A DNA stretch of 64,000 bases from Eupeodes corollae (lineage: Eukaryota; Arthropoda; Insecta; Diptera; Syrphidae): assembly GCF_945859685.1 (NCBI RefSeq), contig NC_079147.1, positions 60,480,946-60,544,945 of the forward strand, written 5' to 3'. Shown piece after piece: positions 50,737-62,577 of this stretch. Under the pieces are notes generated by a model that saw only the letters and a program-made list of their open reading frames with translations, was not told the origin of the DNA and did not search any database. The position numbers and the translations under genes are program-made. Position 1 is the first letter of the stretch, and each line of letters begins with the position of its first letter.

Positions 50737-52095
50737 GATCCTGAAAAAAGGAGACCCTCTAAACTGCACCAACTATAGAGGAATAAGTCTACTTAACATC
50801 GCCTATAAAATCTTATCTGCCATAATATGTGAACGTCTAAAGCCCATCGTCAACAACCTGATAGGTCCTTATCAGTGTGGTTTTAGACCAGGAAAGTCCA
50901 CAGTTGATCAAATATTCACATTACGGCAGATCCTGGAAAAAACTCAAGAGCACCAAATCGACACCCACCATCTTTTCATCGATTTCAAGGCCGCATATGA
51001 CAGCATCTACAGGGACGAGCTGTATAGAGCCATGTCTAGTTTTGGCATCCCTGCCAAACTCGTCCGTTTGTGCAGGATGACCATGGAGAATTCACGCTGC
51101 TCCATAAAGGTTGGAAACAACTTAACAGAACCTTTTGATGTCAAAAAAGGTTTTAGACAAGGTGATGCGCTGTCATGCGATTTTTTTAACATCGTGCTTG
51201 AAAGAATAGTGCAGAGCTCACACGTCAACACTAGAGGCACTATCTTTCAAAAGTCTGTCCAATTACTGGCATATGCTGATGACATTGACATAATCGGAAG
51301 AACTCAGCGTGATGTCAATGGGGCTTTTGTGAGTATTGAGGCAGAGGCGGCAAAAATGGGTTTAACGGTTAATGAGGGCAAAACAAAGTACATGCTGTCG
51401 TCTAGAAAGGACATACAACACCGACGTTTTGGACAAAACGTCACAATCGACAGACGTACCTTTGAGGTAGTCAAGGACTTCGTCTACCTAGGCTCCGCTG
51501 TAAACGCAGAAAACAACACCAGCGCTGAGATCAAACGCAGAATAACTCTTGCTAACCGCTGTTTCTTTGGACTAAGAAAGCAATTGAGTAGTAATGTCCT
51601 CTCTCGAGGGACCAAAGTGTTGCTATATAAGACCCTTATCATCCCCGTCCTGCTATACGGTGCAGAAGCATGGACCATGACAAAAGCGGATGAAAGCAGC
51701 TTGGGTCGCTTCGAGAGAAAAGTTCTTCGTGTGATCTACGGTCCCGTATGCATCGAAGGGGAGTGGAGGAGAAGATGGAACGACGAACTGTACGGGCTGT
51801 ACAGCGACGTAGACTTAGCAAGAAGAGTAAAAGTCCAACGACTAAGATGGCTGGGTCACGTAGAGCGCATGGAAACCAATGCTCCGGCCCGGAAAGTCTT
51901 CGAATCCGCACCCACAGGACAGCGCAGTAGAGGAAGGCCGCGGATCAGGTGGCGCGCACAAGTGGAAGGTGACCTCACCCAACTTGGAGCGCGAAACTGG
52001 AGACATCTAGCTAGGGACCGAGCTAGATGGAGAAGTTTGTTGGGTGAGGCCCTAGTTCACACAGGACTGTAGCGCCACCTTAAGTAAGTAAGTAA
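50737..52095 (+). mobile_element. RTE-like LINE, 5'-truncated, open frame, recent insertion
   Basis: A 446-residue uninterrupted frame (50732-52072) covers the RT domain onward: NYRGISLLNIAYKILSAI, HLFIDFKAAYDSIYRDELY, DVKKGFRQGDALSCDFFNI, LLAYADDIDIIGRTQRDV (YADD active site), LLYGAEAWTM and the C-terminal RLRWLGHVERM...RSRGRPRIRW. The 3' end is GCGCCACCTT plus AAGT repeats. An exact 13-bp duplication, GTCTTTGTTTGCT, flanks it (50724-50736 and 52096-52108). The lack of stops and the perfect duplication indicate a young insertion. The endonuclease domain is lost to 5' truncation, so this copy cannot move by itself. The RTE-like label rests on the tandem-repeat tail and C-terminal motif and is tentative. 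Confidence 0.92.
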
Positions 52096-52108
52096 GTCTT
52101 TGTTTGCT

Positions 52109-52640
52109 CTATTGCTAGAAGGTACAGTTAGCTTCTCTTGGGCTTCAATTATTGCGCCTGGTTCCAAATTTTCTTCAAGGCAAGAAGCCATAGACACGTC
52201 TTTTGATGTAGAAGCCGCCACCGTTTCAGACTCCTCTACTTGGATTATGCCAAACACCCTGGCACTTATGCCTTCAACGGACTGCTTAAGTGAAGTGATC
52301 CTGACAATAGCTTCCTCGAAGTCGGTTAGGGCTACAAGATTGTTGTCATTGAATCCCGACTGTTTCCTTTTTACTTTATTTTCCACCAGTTTCTTTTTTG
52401 TTTTGGATTTAAAATCAGCCCAAACCTTGAAACCAAACATTTGTTAGACCTTTTCCAAGTCGCACCGTCTTTAGAAGGAGGTCCGTAGCTATTCAGCTTC
52501 TCCGCAGCATCTCTCCAAAAGCGATCGATGTCAACCCGGTTTATTAAAAATCCCTTGGCTATCTCAGAATTTTCTTCCATCAATCTGATGAGAATCTCCT
52601 TCTGCTCCCGGTTGGTCCAATTGGAATGCGATTGCGACCT
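52109..52640 (-). pseudogene. Zeste/SANT-like DNA-binding protein fragment
   Basis: On the minus strand, WTNREQKEILIRLMEENSEI and FWRDAAEKLNSYGPPSKDG (52640-52460) form the helical DNA-binding domain found in zeste-like proteins and in the Myb-like partner of Harbinger transposons. After a frameshift near 52440 the frame continues FKVWADFKSKTKKKLVENKV, then FEEAIVRITSLKQSVEGI, an acidic/Ser region and LLTYLRWRYSPV. The LINE 50737-52095 inserted immediately downstream. Whether this is a host gene exon or a Harbinger accessory gene is open. Inverted TTCGAACGAAAG-type motifs at about 50305 and 52870 are compatible with a surrounding transposon. Confidence 0.6.
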
Positions 52641-53053
52641 TTATTTAAAAAAAACACAAATAATTCATAAAAGATTTTTATTTTATCTATTTTTCAACAC
52701 AAATATCAAAGCTTACATGTTTTGAGGATCTATTCGCCAGAAAAAATTGAACGCTAATGAAATGACATTTGTTTCGAATGATTAGAAAGTCAAAGTTTGC
52801 TTAAGTTTCGAATTAAAATGAACTTTCGAATCGTTAGAAAGTGAAAATACGTATCATACGAATTCGAATAACTTTCGAACGAAAGAGAATGTCAAAATAA
52901 GGTTGAATGACAACAAATTCATTTTATTTAAAGAATTATATGAAATTGTATTTAATTCAAGTATTATGAAAACAAAGAAATATATTATTACCCGTGTTTT
53001 GTTGGGAAATCTATCCATAGTAAAGTAGGATTTTACACGAATAACAAAAACAA

Positions 53054-53108
53054 TATCCATAGTGAGAATAACACCGATAAAAGTTAGAGTAGAATCTCAC
53101 TATGGATA
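53054..53108. repeat. 14-bp perfect inverted repeat
   Basis: TATCCATAGTGAGA (53054-53067) is followed after 27 bp by its exact inverse TCTCACTATGGATA (53095-53108). A related CTATCCATAGTAAAG lies just upstream near 53011. It could be a transposon end, a structured transcript or chance. No RNA family is recognised. Confidence 0.6.
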
Positions 53109-54089
53109 GGTTTTTGACATTTATACGAGCCTCGAATGGATCTTATGTGATTTCGTTCTAAAATGTTGGTACGATTGATATTGCATTTGTATCTCGATGG
53201 CTGTGTTTGTTGAGTAGTTCTGCATTTGGAATCATGTGTGCTTTCCATTGCGGAAAAAACGAATCTATTACTGTTGATATTATTTAGTTTTGTTAGTGAA
53301 AATCGACTTACTGCGTTTATTTTGCAAGACAAACAATAGAAAAGATATTTATGTTTTGCTATGTTTCCAAAAAAGGTTTATCTCAGTTTAGAATAAATAA
53401 ATCTCAACTTGATTCAGGTATATAAAGAATTGAGGCGAGCTTCAAGCTCGCTTCAACACCAATGTTAATGTAGTAGTCTACGAACAAACCCCCTTTTCGA
53501 AATTTTTTGTATTATTATTTTGACAGATCTTCTTTCAGTTGTACCAACTTTTATATACTTTTATATACAAAAATCTGTCCACTGCGGATCGTTTTGTTGG
53601 GAATTTCTCACTTTACTATATATGAAATGCGAACAAAACGCACGTATTGACTCCAAATAATATATATAAATCGAATTCTGTGCTACTAGAGCCCTCTTCT
53701 AAAAAACTGATTTTTTAAATCCCGTTTTTAAAAAAAATACGTGCATTAAACTAAATAACAATAAGAGTCAAAGGTTTGAATGTTAAATAACTTGACTAAA
53801 ATTTATTAATTTTTGTTTACAATATTTACTTTTTCACAAACAGTATGCATCCTACTTGTCAATAACGCTTTTACCGCTTGAGTTGACTTTGTTAATTATT
53901 TCTTTGATTTGTTTTACTTTATATTTTTATTTTTTAATATGTTATATTTGTTTAAGGTTGCAAAAAAATTAATCTAGAAACATATCTGATTTTTAAATTT
54001 ATTTTATTCGATTTTGCAATAAAATTTGTTGTTTAGTTTTAATCACGCGATTTTTTAAAATTTAACAACTAGTTTGATTGCAAAATCGC

Positions 54090-54215
54090 GATAGTACAAA
54101 AACGGGTTTATAAAAACGGGATTATAGGAAACGGGATTACAAAAAGCGGGATTATAAAAAACGGAATTTTGAAATCGGGATTTTAAGAAACGGGAATATA
54201 AAAAGCGGGTTATCA
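54090..54215. repeat. Minisatellite, AAACGGGATTATA-type units
   Basis: Seven to eight imperfect units of about 15-16 bp with the core ACGGGATTATA or GCGGGATTATA. On the minus strand it reads as a low-complexity Asn/Pro/Phe/Tyr frame, which is not a real protein. A related unit occurs isolated near 53720. Confidence 0.75.
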
Positions 54216-54555
54216 AACCCAACCCTGTTTTAACGTAAGACATTGTTATTTAAAAAATCAAATCTGTTTTTGTTTATATAAGAAATATATTTGTTGGTCA
54301 TTTTTAATTACCCTCTTAGAAAAATTTAACTGTCAACTTTTTTTTTAAAAACACGGAAACTTACAAAAACAACAAAAGATAAGAAATGGGTTTCGAATCA
54401 AGTATTAGGAGAGCGGAGAGTGATTGACTTCAAATTATTTATCTCACACTTTATTTTTTTATTCCTGCCAATTTTGTCTCATGTTTTCCGCAAAACTAAG
54501 ATGTTTATATTGTTGCTAATAGCCAAATCAAACGATTCTAACAAATATTTTATAT

Positions 54556-55809
54556 AAAGGGTGATTTTTTTGAGGTTAGGATTTTCATGCATTAGTATTT
54601 GACAGATCACGCGGGATTTCAGACATGGTGTCAAAGAGAAAGATGCTCAGTATGCTTTGACATTTCATCATGAATAGACTTACTAACGAGCAACGCTTGC
54701 AAATCATTGAATTTTATTACCAAAACCAGTGTTCGGTTCGAAATGTGTTTCGCGCTTTACGTCCGATTTATGGTCTACATAATCGACCAAGTGAGCAAAC
54801 AATTAATGCGATTGTGACCAAGTTTCGCACTCAGTTTACTTTATTGGACATTAAACCAACCACACGAATGCGTACAGAAGAGAATATTGCGTCTGTTTCT
54901 AAGAGTATGGCTGAAGACCGTGAAATGTCGATTCGTCGCCGTTCGCAGCAATTGGGTTTGTGTTATTCGACCACATGGAAGATTTTACGCAAAGATCTTG
55001 GTGTAAAACCGTATAAAATACAGCTCGTGCAAGAACTGAAGCCGAACGATCTGCCACAACGTCGAATTTTCAGTGAATGGGCCCTAGAAAAGTTGGCAGA
55101 CAATCCGCTTTTTTATCGACAAATTTTGTTCAGCGATGAGGCTCATTTCTGGTTGAATGGCTACGTAAATAAGCAAAATTGCAGCATTTAGAGTGAAAAG
55201 CAACCAGAATCCGTTCAAGAACTGCCCATGCATCCCAAAAAACACTGTTTGGTGTGGTTTGTACGCTGTTGGAATCATTGGACCGTATTTTTTTAAAGAT
55301 GCTGTTGGACGCAATGTTACGGTGAATGGCGATCGCTATCGTTCAATGCTAACAAACTTTTTGTTGCCAAAAATGGAAGAACTGAACTTGGTTGACATGT
55401 GGTTTCAACAAGATGGCGCTACATGCCACACAGCTCGCGATTCTATGGCCATTTTGAGGGAAAACTTCGGAGAACAATTCATCTCAAGGAATGGACCGGT
55501 AAGTTGGCCACCAAGATCATGCGATTTGACGCCCTTAGACTATTTTTTGTGGGGCTACGTCAAGTCTAAAGTCTACACAAATAAGCCAGCAACTATTCCA
55601 GCTTTGGAAGACAACATTTCCGAAGAAATTCGGGCTATTCCGGACCACCTAAGACGCAGCCGCGGTCAACATTTAAATGAAAATATCTTCAAAAAATAAA
55701 TGTCATGGACCAATCTAACGTTTCAAATAAAGAATCGATGAGATTTTGCAAATATTATGCGTTTTTTTTTTTTTTAAGTTTTCAAGCTCTTAAAAAATCA
55801 CCGTTGCTA
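54556..55809 (+). mobile_element. mariner element, inactive
   Basis: Ends GGTGATTTTTTTGAGG (left) and, read inward from the right, GGTGATTTTTTAAGAG, with TA-rich flanks. The transposase N-terminal half (54670-55191) starts MNRLTNEQRLQIIEFYYQ. It has the helix-turn-helix pair and the first catalytic block ILFSDEAHFWLNGYVNKQNC, ending in a TAG where relatives have Trp. After a frameshift near 55240 the frame 55193-55699 gives GIIGPYFFKDAVGRNVTVNG, WFQQDGATCHTA, WPPRSCDLTPLDYFLWG and the end RRSRGQHLNENIFKK. A short internal deletion lies before that end. Related to but distinct from 34497-35793. Confidence 0.88.
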
Positions 55810-56226
55810 TTATAAACTCATTTTACGAGTAAACGAAGTATGCTGACTTGAATTGCTTCAGAAACTTAGGATAAACTGCCCAATTATTGGCACCCCCCAT
55901 TCCCCCATTGTCTTTGGCTCGACGTTTATTTTGGTTTCCATAATAATCACATATGTTTGCATTCACATTTGTCTGTGTTAATAAATTTGATATGAAATAA
56001 TTTTCTAGCTTGTTTTAAATTGTTTACTCATATAAAATCAAAATTAAAGTAAAGTTGTCTAAAAATGTATCGCTTCAAAACTTCTCTGATCGATATATTA
56101 AGTCCGAGCTATTATTTGTGGAGTACATTTTTCAAGATTTTCGATGATGCATTAGAATTTTTGAAACCCTTTCCTTTAGAAAGTTTAATTCTTGAAGATA
56201 ACGAATTCAATTCTGGGGGTCATCTG
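55810..56226. other. Intergenic, nothing recognised
   Basis: AT-rich sequence between the mariner and the ATCGTCAA-repeat region. No coding or structural signal seen. Confidence 0.45.
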
Positions 56227-57160
56227 TAAAACGATTATCGTCAACCATAGCTTTTCGACGATCGTCAATTAACTTAAAAAGATAATCGTCAAAGTGATAT
56301 CGTCAAAACCATGGCTTCTGTCATTGATTTCCAAACATTAACTGAGCAAATCAAAGTAAAAATGTTTTAGCGTGATTTAGTTTTGTAACAAATTTAAGAG
56401 ATGAATCAGACTTCCAATCCATATGTACGATTGTCAGAAAATCTAATCGCGTTTCATGCGCCACAAAAAAAAATAATTTTTGAAGGAAGGTTGCTGGTAC
56501 TATAGAGACATTGGGTGGCGGAGGGTACCAATGTTTGAAAGGCAATGATTTTGGACTTACTCTTGCACAAAGTAGTACCCATGGGATGATGGTAAGTGCG
56601 TTGGACTGTCATGCCACAAGTCTTTGGTTGAATTCCTGCCTGTGTCACCCATAGTTTTTTCACGACTACTGCCTCTTGCGAGGAATTGACAAAGCCTCCA
56701 AGAGTAATTCTTGTCATGAAAAGTGCTTTTTCAAATAAGCTCTTCGGATTCGGCTTAAAACTGTAGGTCCCCTCCATCCCTGCCAACTGCACTGGCACAA
56801 AGGAATGGTTGAGAGTTGTAATTCACTAGGCCCTAGTTCTAAATGGACTGTTGTCCTACCTAATTTATTTAATTTATTCTTACACAAATCAATCTATCCA
56901 AACTTGTTTCGTTATAAACCAACATTTTTGGAAGCCATAAGTCATGTCCACTGTGGATAAAATGGAGTCTTGTCTAATTTGTTGCAAATTTCCACAATTT
57001 CCCATTGACAAAAACCAAGTTTAAAAACATTTTCAAGTATTCGAACGAGCAATATCTTTCGTTGAGTTTATTTTGCCATTTCAGTTTAAATATAAGGGTA
57101 TCTGAAAAATACACTGATATATATATATTGACGATATCGTTTATCGTTTTGAAAATTACA
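56227..57160. repeat. Possible MITE with ATCGTCAA-type ends, carrying a SINE
   Basis: The left part (56227-56325) has several TATCGTCAA/GATCGTCAA motifs after AAAACGATTATCG. The right part (57120-57160), read inward, starts AAAACGATAAACGATATCGT. The SINE at 56572-56877 lies between. The target duplication is not clear, so the boundary is tentative. Confidence 0.4.
56572..56877 (+). mobile_element. tRNA-headed SINE, full copy
   Basis: Same structure as 14604-14924: head GTAGTACCCATGGGATGATGG, body ACTGCCTCTTGCGAGGAATT, tail GGCCCTAGTTCTAAATGG. Flanking duplicates TCTTGCACAAA (56561-56571) and TCTTACACAAA (56878-56888) differ at one base. It is more diverged in the head than the 14.6-kb copy. 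Confidence 0.85.
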
Positions 57161-57597
57161 GAATGACTTCCCTGGACTCTCTTTGTTCAGTGATGAAGTA
57201 GTGGCTCAATAGCCGTGTAAAAAATTGCCATAGGAAATGAAACCTATTAGCCTGTAACCAAACCGTAATCGACCGTCATAACCTGAGATATGGCCAACGT
57301 AACACTTAAGGAACTTAAAAATGTTAAACACATGAAAATGCAAACTTTTGAAAACTGAAAACATTGAATTGATAGGTCATCCCTGGCCCTTATTTGACAT
57401 GCAGCGAATTTGTCTTGTTCTTTAATATCCTGACCCTGATTTTCTATACCAAAATATTAGATACATTTTATTGGTTGCTCACTTTAAGTACAAAATTGGT
57501 GAAAACGCATGAAAAATGTTTTGATTTTCTTGCCTACTGCTACTTATCCTAAACTGTCACTGAAAAGTAGTACGAGCAATCAAACTTAAACTTATAC

Positions 57598-58505
57598 TTA
57601 CTTAAGGTGACGCTACAGTTCGGGCGGACCTGGGCCGTAACCAACATGGGTCTCCAGCAAGCGCCGTCCTCGGCATTGGATCGAAGACCTTTCGGGGTGA
57701 AACGTTAATGTCCATTCGCTCTACATCACCTAGCCATCTAAGTCGTTGGACTTTAATTCTGTTAACCGAGTCAGTGTGACTGTACAGCCCGTACAGTTCG
57801 TCGTTATATCTTCTCCTCCATTCTCCATCTATTCTGACGGGACCAAAAATCACCCGAAGAATTTTTCTCTCAAAGCATCCTAAGACGCTCTCATCTTTTT
57901 TGACAGGTTCCAGGCCTCAGCGCCATAAATGAGAACCTCGATGATGAGTGTCTTATAGATGGTGATTTTAGATGCTCGAGAGAGGACTTTACTACTCAAT
58001 TGCCTTCTAAGTCCAAAGAAGCAGCGATTTGCAAAAGTTATTCTTCGTTTGATTACAGCGCTGGTGTCGTTGTCTGTGTCTATAGCAGTGCCTAGGTAGA
58101 CAAAGTCCTCAACTACCTTAAAGTTGGAGGTGTCCATGGTGACGTTTTGTCCAAGACGTCGTTGTTCAGTGTCCTTTTTTGATGACGGCATATACTCGCT
58201 CTTGCCCTCATTGACCACTAAACCCATCTTCTCCGCTTTCGTCGCAATGCTCAAAAACGCTCCATTGACATCACGCTTTGATCTTCCTATTATGTCAATA
58301 TCATCTGCGTATCCGAGTAATTGGATGGACCTTTCGAAGATTGGAAGAACGATATTGAAGAAGTCGCATGTCGGTGCATTACCTTGTTTAAAACCTTTTT
58401 TGACATCAAATGCATCAGTGAGATCTTTTCCGACCTTGATAGAGCAGCGTGCAATCTCCATCGTCATTCTGCACTAACGGATAAGTTTGACAGGGATGTC
58501 AACAA
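57598..58505 (-). mobile_element. RTE-like LINE fragment, subfamily 2
   Basis: Minus-strand frames 57880-58467 (KVGKDLTDAFDVKKGF, LLGYADDIDIIGRSKRDV, VNEGKSEYMPSSKKD, RRITFANRCFFGLRRQLSS) and 57602-57853 (IFGPVRIDGEWRRRYNDELY, RLRWLGDVERMDINVSPRK). A frameshift and a deletion separate them. It ends with the CGTCACCTTAAGTAAGTAT tail at 57598. Closest in sequence to 23653-24376. Confidence 0.87.
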
Positions 58506-60026
58506 ATATTGCTTTAATCAAACCTAATGTTTTCTGGCATTATCCCTCTCGTAAATGACAAGGACTGTGAAGCAAAATTTTACAATATTTTCTAAAATTT
58601 AATTCGAAAATCTATGGAAATTCAAAGCTATGTACGTAAATTATAAAAATGTGTCAATCCATAGAAATAATACCGTAAATTAAAATGTTTTTATTTTCAA
58701 TTCAACCCTTTCGTTTTTATTTATTTTCGTATACAAAGGATAACACGAAACCAAATAACTTCTTTTATAGGCATTGTTGTTGTAGAATTTGGTTACCGTT
58801 AGTATTTATTGCCACCTATTATATTATCAAAACAAAATTCCATTCTAACCGGAGAGCGTGAAATATTGACTTGGAGTTTCGGAACTGCACTTAAGTTGCA
58901 GTTGGCACGTATACAAAAATATAGATTCTTCAGAAAATATGTGAAAAGGTGTATAGAGGGTGGAATATAATTGGAATTAAGAAACTTTGCGTGAGAAAGA
59001 CTAATTTGATAAGGCGAAGCGACAAAGTCACCCGAAGCACCCTTGTTTGGGGATGTTTGTGTGCTAAACGAAACAAAATGCCTCACATAAGGTTACATGA
59101 AGTGGCTCTTTGATGTCAAGTCTATTTTACTAAAATGATTAAGGATTTATACAATTATATTTGGTGAAAGTTAAATTTAGTTCTTGACAAAATAATGGGA
59201 ATTGTTATGAATTAATTTAAATTTTTAACTACACTTTATATTTGCATTAAACGTATTCTAATAACTATAATATATATATTTTTGTAGGAGCTCAGTTAAA
59301 TAATTCCGAATTTCAGCCTTTTAATTTGTTACTTATAGGTCGCTCATTTCTATTTTTCATACATATTGTATGGGAGCTTTCGATAGCTTGAGGTAAGGAG
59401 TTCTCACACGAATTAGAATGGTTTTTATAAAAGACCCTAACATTTCATTTAATTAGAAAATTGTTTCAAAATAATTAAAGGTTTAAGATCACCTGTCAAA
59501 ATTATCAGCTATAATAAACAACTTTTTGAAATGAACGTAATTTCATAAAAGATATTGCTTGCATCTTCATTTTGATTCAAAATTTTGTATTTTTTCTGTG
59601 AAACCAATATTAACATTTAAGATCAGGAATACAAAATTATTAGAAAGTTTCTAACTAAAACCAACTTATAATAGTTCTTGAATGGTTGTGAGTTATGATG
59701 TCTAATTCAAGGACTTTATGAAAATATCTACACACGATTTTGAGTTGTATGTCAAAAAAAGTTGTTACTTGTGAAAATCAGGAATTTTCAAGGTTTTACC
59801 TTTAAATTTAATACTTTATTGCTTTTTAATAAAAAAAAACATTTGTGTAAAATTTTGTATACCTATTTTTAAATAAATAAGCTTTACTTTTTGAGATTTT
59901 AAACTAAAACTTTCATTTACATATCAAGTTCAGTTTATTTAAAGGCAAGTTCTTTAATTCTTCAAAATTAAGTATGTCCCATAGTTCAAAGAGAATTTCA
60001 ATTTTGCGCCATTTTACTACCGTACC
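58506..60026. other. Intergenic, nothing recognised
   Basis: About 1.5 kb, AT-rich, without recognisable genes, repeats or RNA structures. Confidence 0.5.
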
Positions 60027-61838
60027 GTGTTTGCAAACCGGTCTTTTTCATTAGAGAAAAAGAAGTCAGCAGGTGTTGATGGTAAATCCAACATTGTACA
60101 ACGACATTTACCTCAGAAATCTGAGGACATTAATACCACTTTGTTTAACAACGTTCTGAAAAATGCATATTATCCGGTCCGTTGGAAGACAGCTGTGTTA
60201 CTTCCTCTCCCGAAAAAAGGGAAAGGGCAACGCCAACCCGGTGAATCTCCGGTAGATAAGTCTTCTGATGAGTATCAGTAAGGTATTCGAGAAGGTTATA
60301 AATAGAGCTCTATCGAAGTGGGCTGAGAACAACAAAACAATTCCGGATAATCAGTTCGGCTTTAAGGCTAAGTCTAAGCTTGTTTCTGATATAAAGTGGA
60401 ATAAATCTAAAAGACAATGTACGGGCGCTTGCCTGGTTGGCTTGGAGAAGACCTTTCACACAGTATGGTCAAAATTAGCGATCTAACATCTACCAAAATC
60501 TTTAATATTAATAATGGTTTTCAACATGGAGCTAACTCACCGATCTAGTTCAACATTCACACCAGTGATCTGATAGTAAGTCTGACTCAGGCAATAGCGT
60601 ACGATGACTATCTAACGGCGTACAGAACGGACCCAAATATTGAGGTTATCTAGACGCTTTTGCAGCGTGACTTCGACAAGATTCAACAATATTTCGATGA
60701 CTGGAAGTTCAAAATCAACTTTCAAAAATGCGAAACTATTCTGTTCAGGACTTCATTGTATGGAGCTTCAAGGGATACGAGAAAGAACTGGAAAAATCTG
60801 GTGATCGTTCGACCAAATCGACAGCCACTGGCGAATAAAATTGTAGTAAAATACATTGGTATCTGGTTGGATCAGTACTTGTATTTGACGAAACGGTTGT
60901 TTGTTAGTAGCCGTCTTGGCAGCAGGGTGGAGTTGATTTGCTACATGACCCTTATCCGGCCGATGATGGTTCAATATGTTGCCCATCTCAAATGGAAAAG
61001 ATTCGGGTTATTGAGAGACAATGCCTGCGACGTTGCCTTGAACTACACAGAACATCAGAGTCGGAGTACAAACATTACTATTCCAACCAGGTTCTTTACA
61101 ACAGAGCCAGCATAAACAGAATAAAACATATCTTGCTGAAGTCTGGTAGGGGTCGCATTGCGAGAGCGATGTCGTCGACTAACAACTTAATTTTTGGGGC
61201 TTAGTACCCCAAAAATGAGTACTACGAAAGTGCACGTTTAAGTGGCAACATTCCTCCCGAAGCTTTTCTCTATTTAGACAATCGAGGGCTGATATAGGAT
61301 AGGGAGGTGGATCCGCTTATCTACCACGTCAGCCGTAAAATTGTAGATAGGCGACTCTTTTACAGTCGAGACGTCCTCGCACTGGACGGAGCTGAGCGCC
61401 TTCGGATTAGTAGGACTGTTTTCGATAGGGACCGAAGAGATAGGATGAGGCAGGAGAACCAGTTTTGGTGTCTTCAAATTGAGAATGTCATTTAAAGTTG
61501 TCTTGTCAAGGATTGTTAAAGAGGTGGTGCTCTAGTTTTTAAGTAGTTTTATGTAATTTTAAGTAGTATTATTGGTTTAAGTTAGTTTTAAGTAACTTTA
61601 GTGTTATAATGGGTTTCGGTTTTTGTTTTTTTTTATTCCGTTATAAGTTTTATATAAAACGAACAATAATGATAATAAAAATAAAGATACCAAGTTTTTT
61701 TTAAGTTCTTGGTTTTAGCTTAAGTAATTGTTAAGATAGTTTTTTTTGTAAGATAGTTTTGAATTTTTTGATTACTAGTTTCTTAAGAATGTTTGTCTAG
61801 CTTAATGATGTTTTTTTAAGATTTTGATAAAAAAAACA
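60027..61838 (+). mobile_element. Jockey/I-type LINE, old degenerate copy
   Basis: Plus-strand broken frames follow the 25179-34235 LINE in order: KKSAGVDGKSNIVQRHLP, PLPKKGKGQRQP, SISKVFEKVINRALSKWAEN, KIQQYFDDWKFKINFQKCET, KYIGIWLDQYLYL, then the C-terminal ERQCLRRCLELHRTSES and RQENQFWCLQ. The T-rich 3'UTR (61500-61830) with repeated AGTTTTAAGTA motifs matches the other copy's UTR and ends in an A-run (61831-61838). There are many frameshifts and an RT-palm deletion, and it is clearly older than the nested copy. Confidence 0.85.
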
Positions 61839-62577
61839 TACCACAATGCGGCATTTAATTTCAACGCCTTTTTCTAGACATTTATTTGCAGATTATTCAA
61901 AATAAAAGAAAAACTATACGCATACATCAGTGTAATTGTAGGAATATTGATATTTTATAGACTTTAAAAACCTACTCTAAACTATTTTTAAATTCGAAGT
62001 CAGCTTTAAATAATTCGTTTTAGAATAAGAGTCGACTCTTTGATAATTTTTAACTTGAGAACTCATCTAAATTCATAACCAACAAAATGCTTCTTTATTT
62101 TTTTAAAGTATAATTTATCCATTTGATTCTTGACATTTTATAAAAAAAGCGATAAATGTGTTTCCTTATCAGGATTTGAATGTTGTTGAGGATTTTGAGA
62201 TATTTAAAAAGGCAAAAGTGTTTAAACCTCGAGCTTGTCCTCTAAGGAGTTTGAAGATCTTAAATTTTACTTAAGATACCGTTTTGATAAGATCATTTCA
62301 CCAGAACTCTAAGTCGTGGTGACTTAACACTTTTTCGGAAAAAATCTCCATCAATTTGATGTTGGTAAGTGTATATCAGATATACTTGTATATATACCAT
62401 TTTCTGTAGGGTGTAGAGAATTTGACGTTTGCTTTCAATTTGTAGCTCTGTTCGACTTTATTAACAGTCAAAATTAAGCGTGTTTCACAAAAGGTAGCTG
62501 TCATTTTGTCAGGTTCTTTAGTTAGCAGATTATTTGAAATTAAGAAACATTTAAACAATACTTTTTAAATAAAGAAT

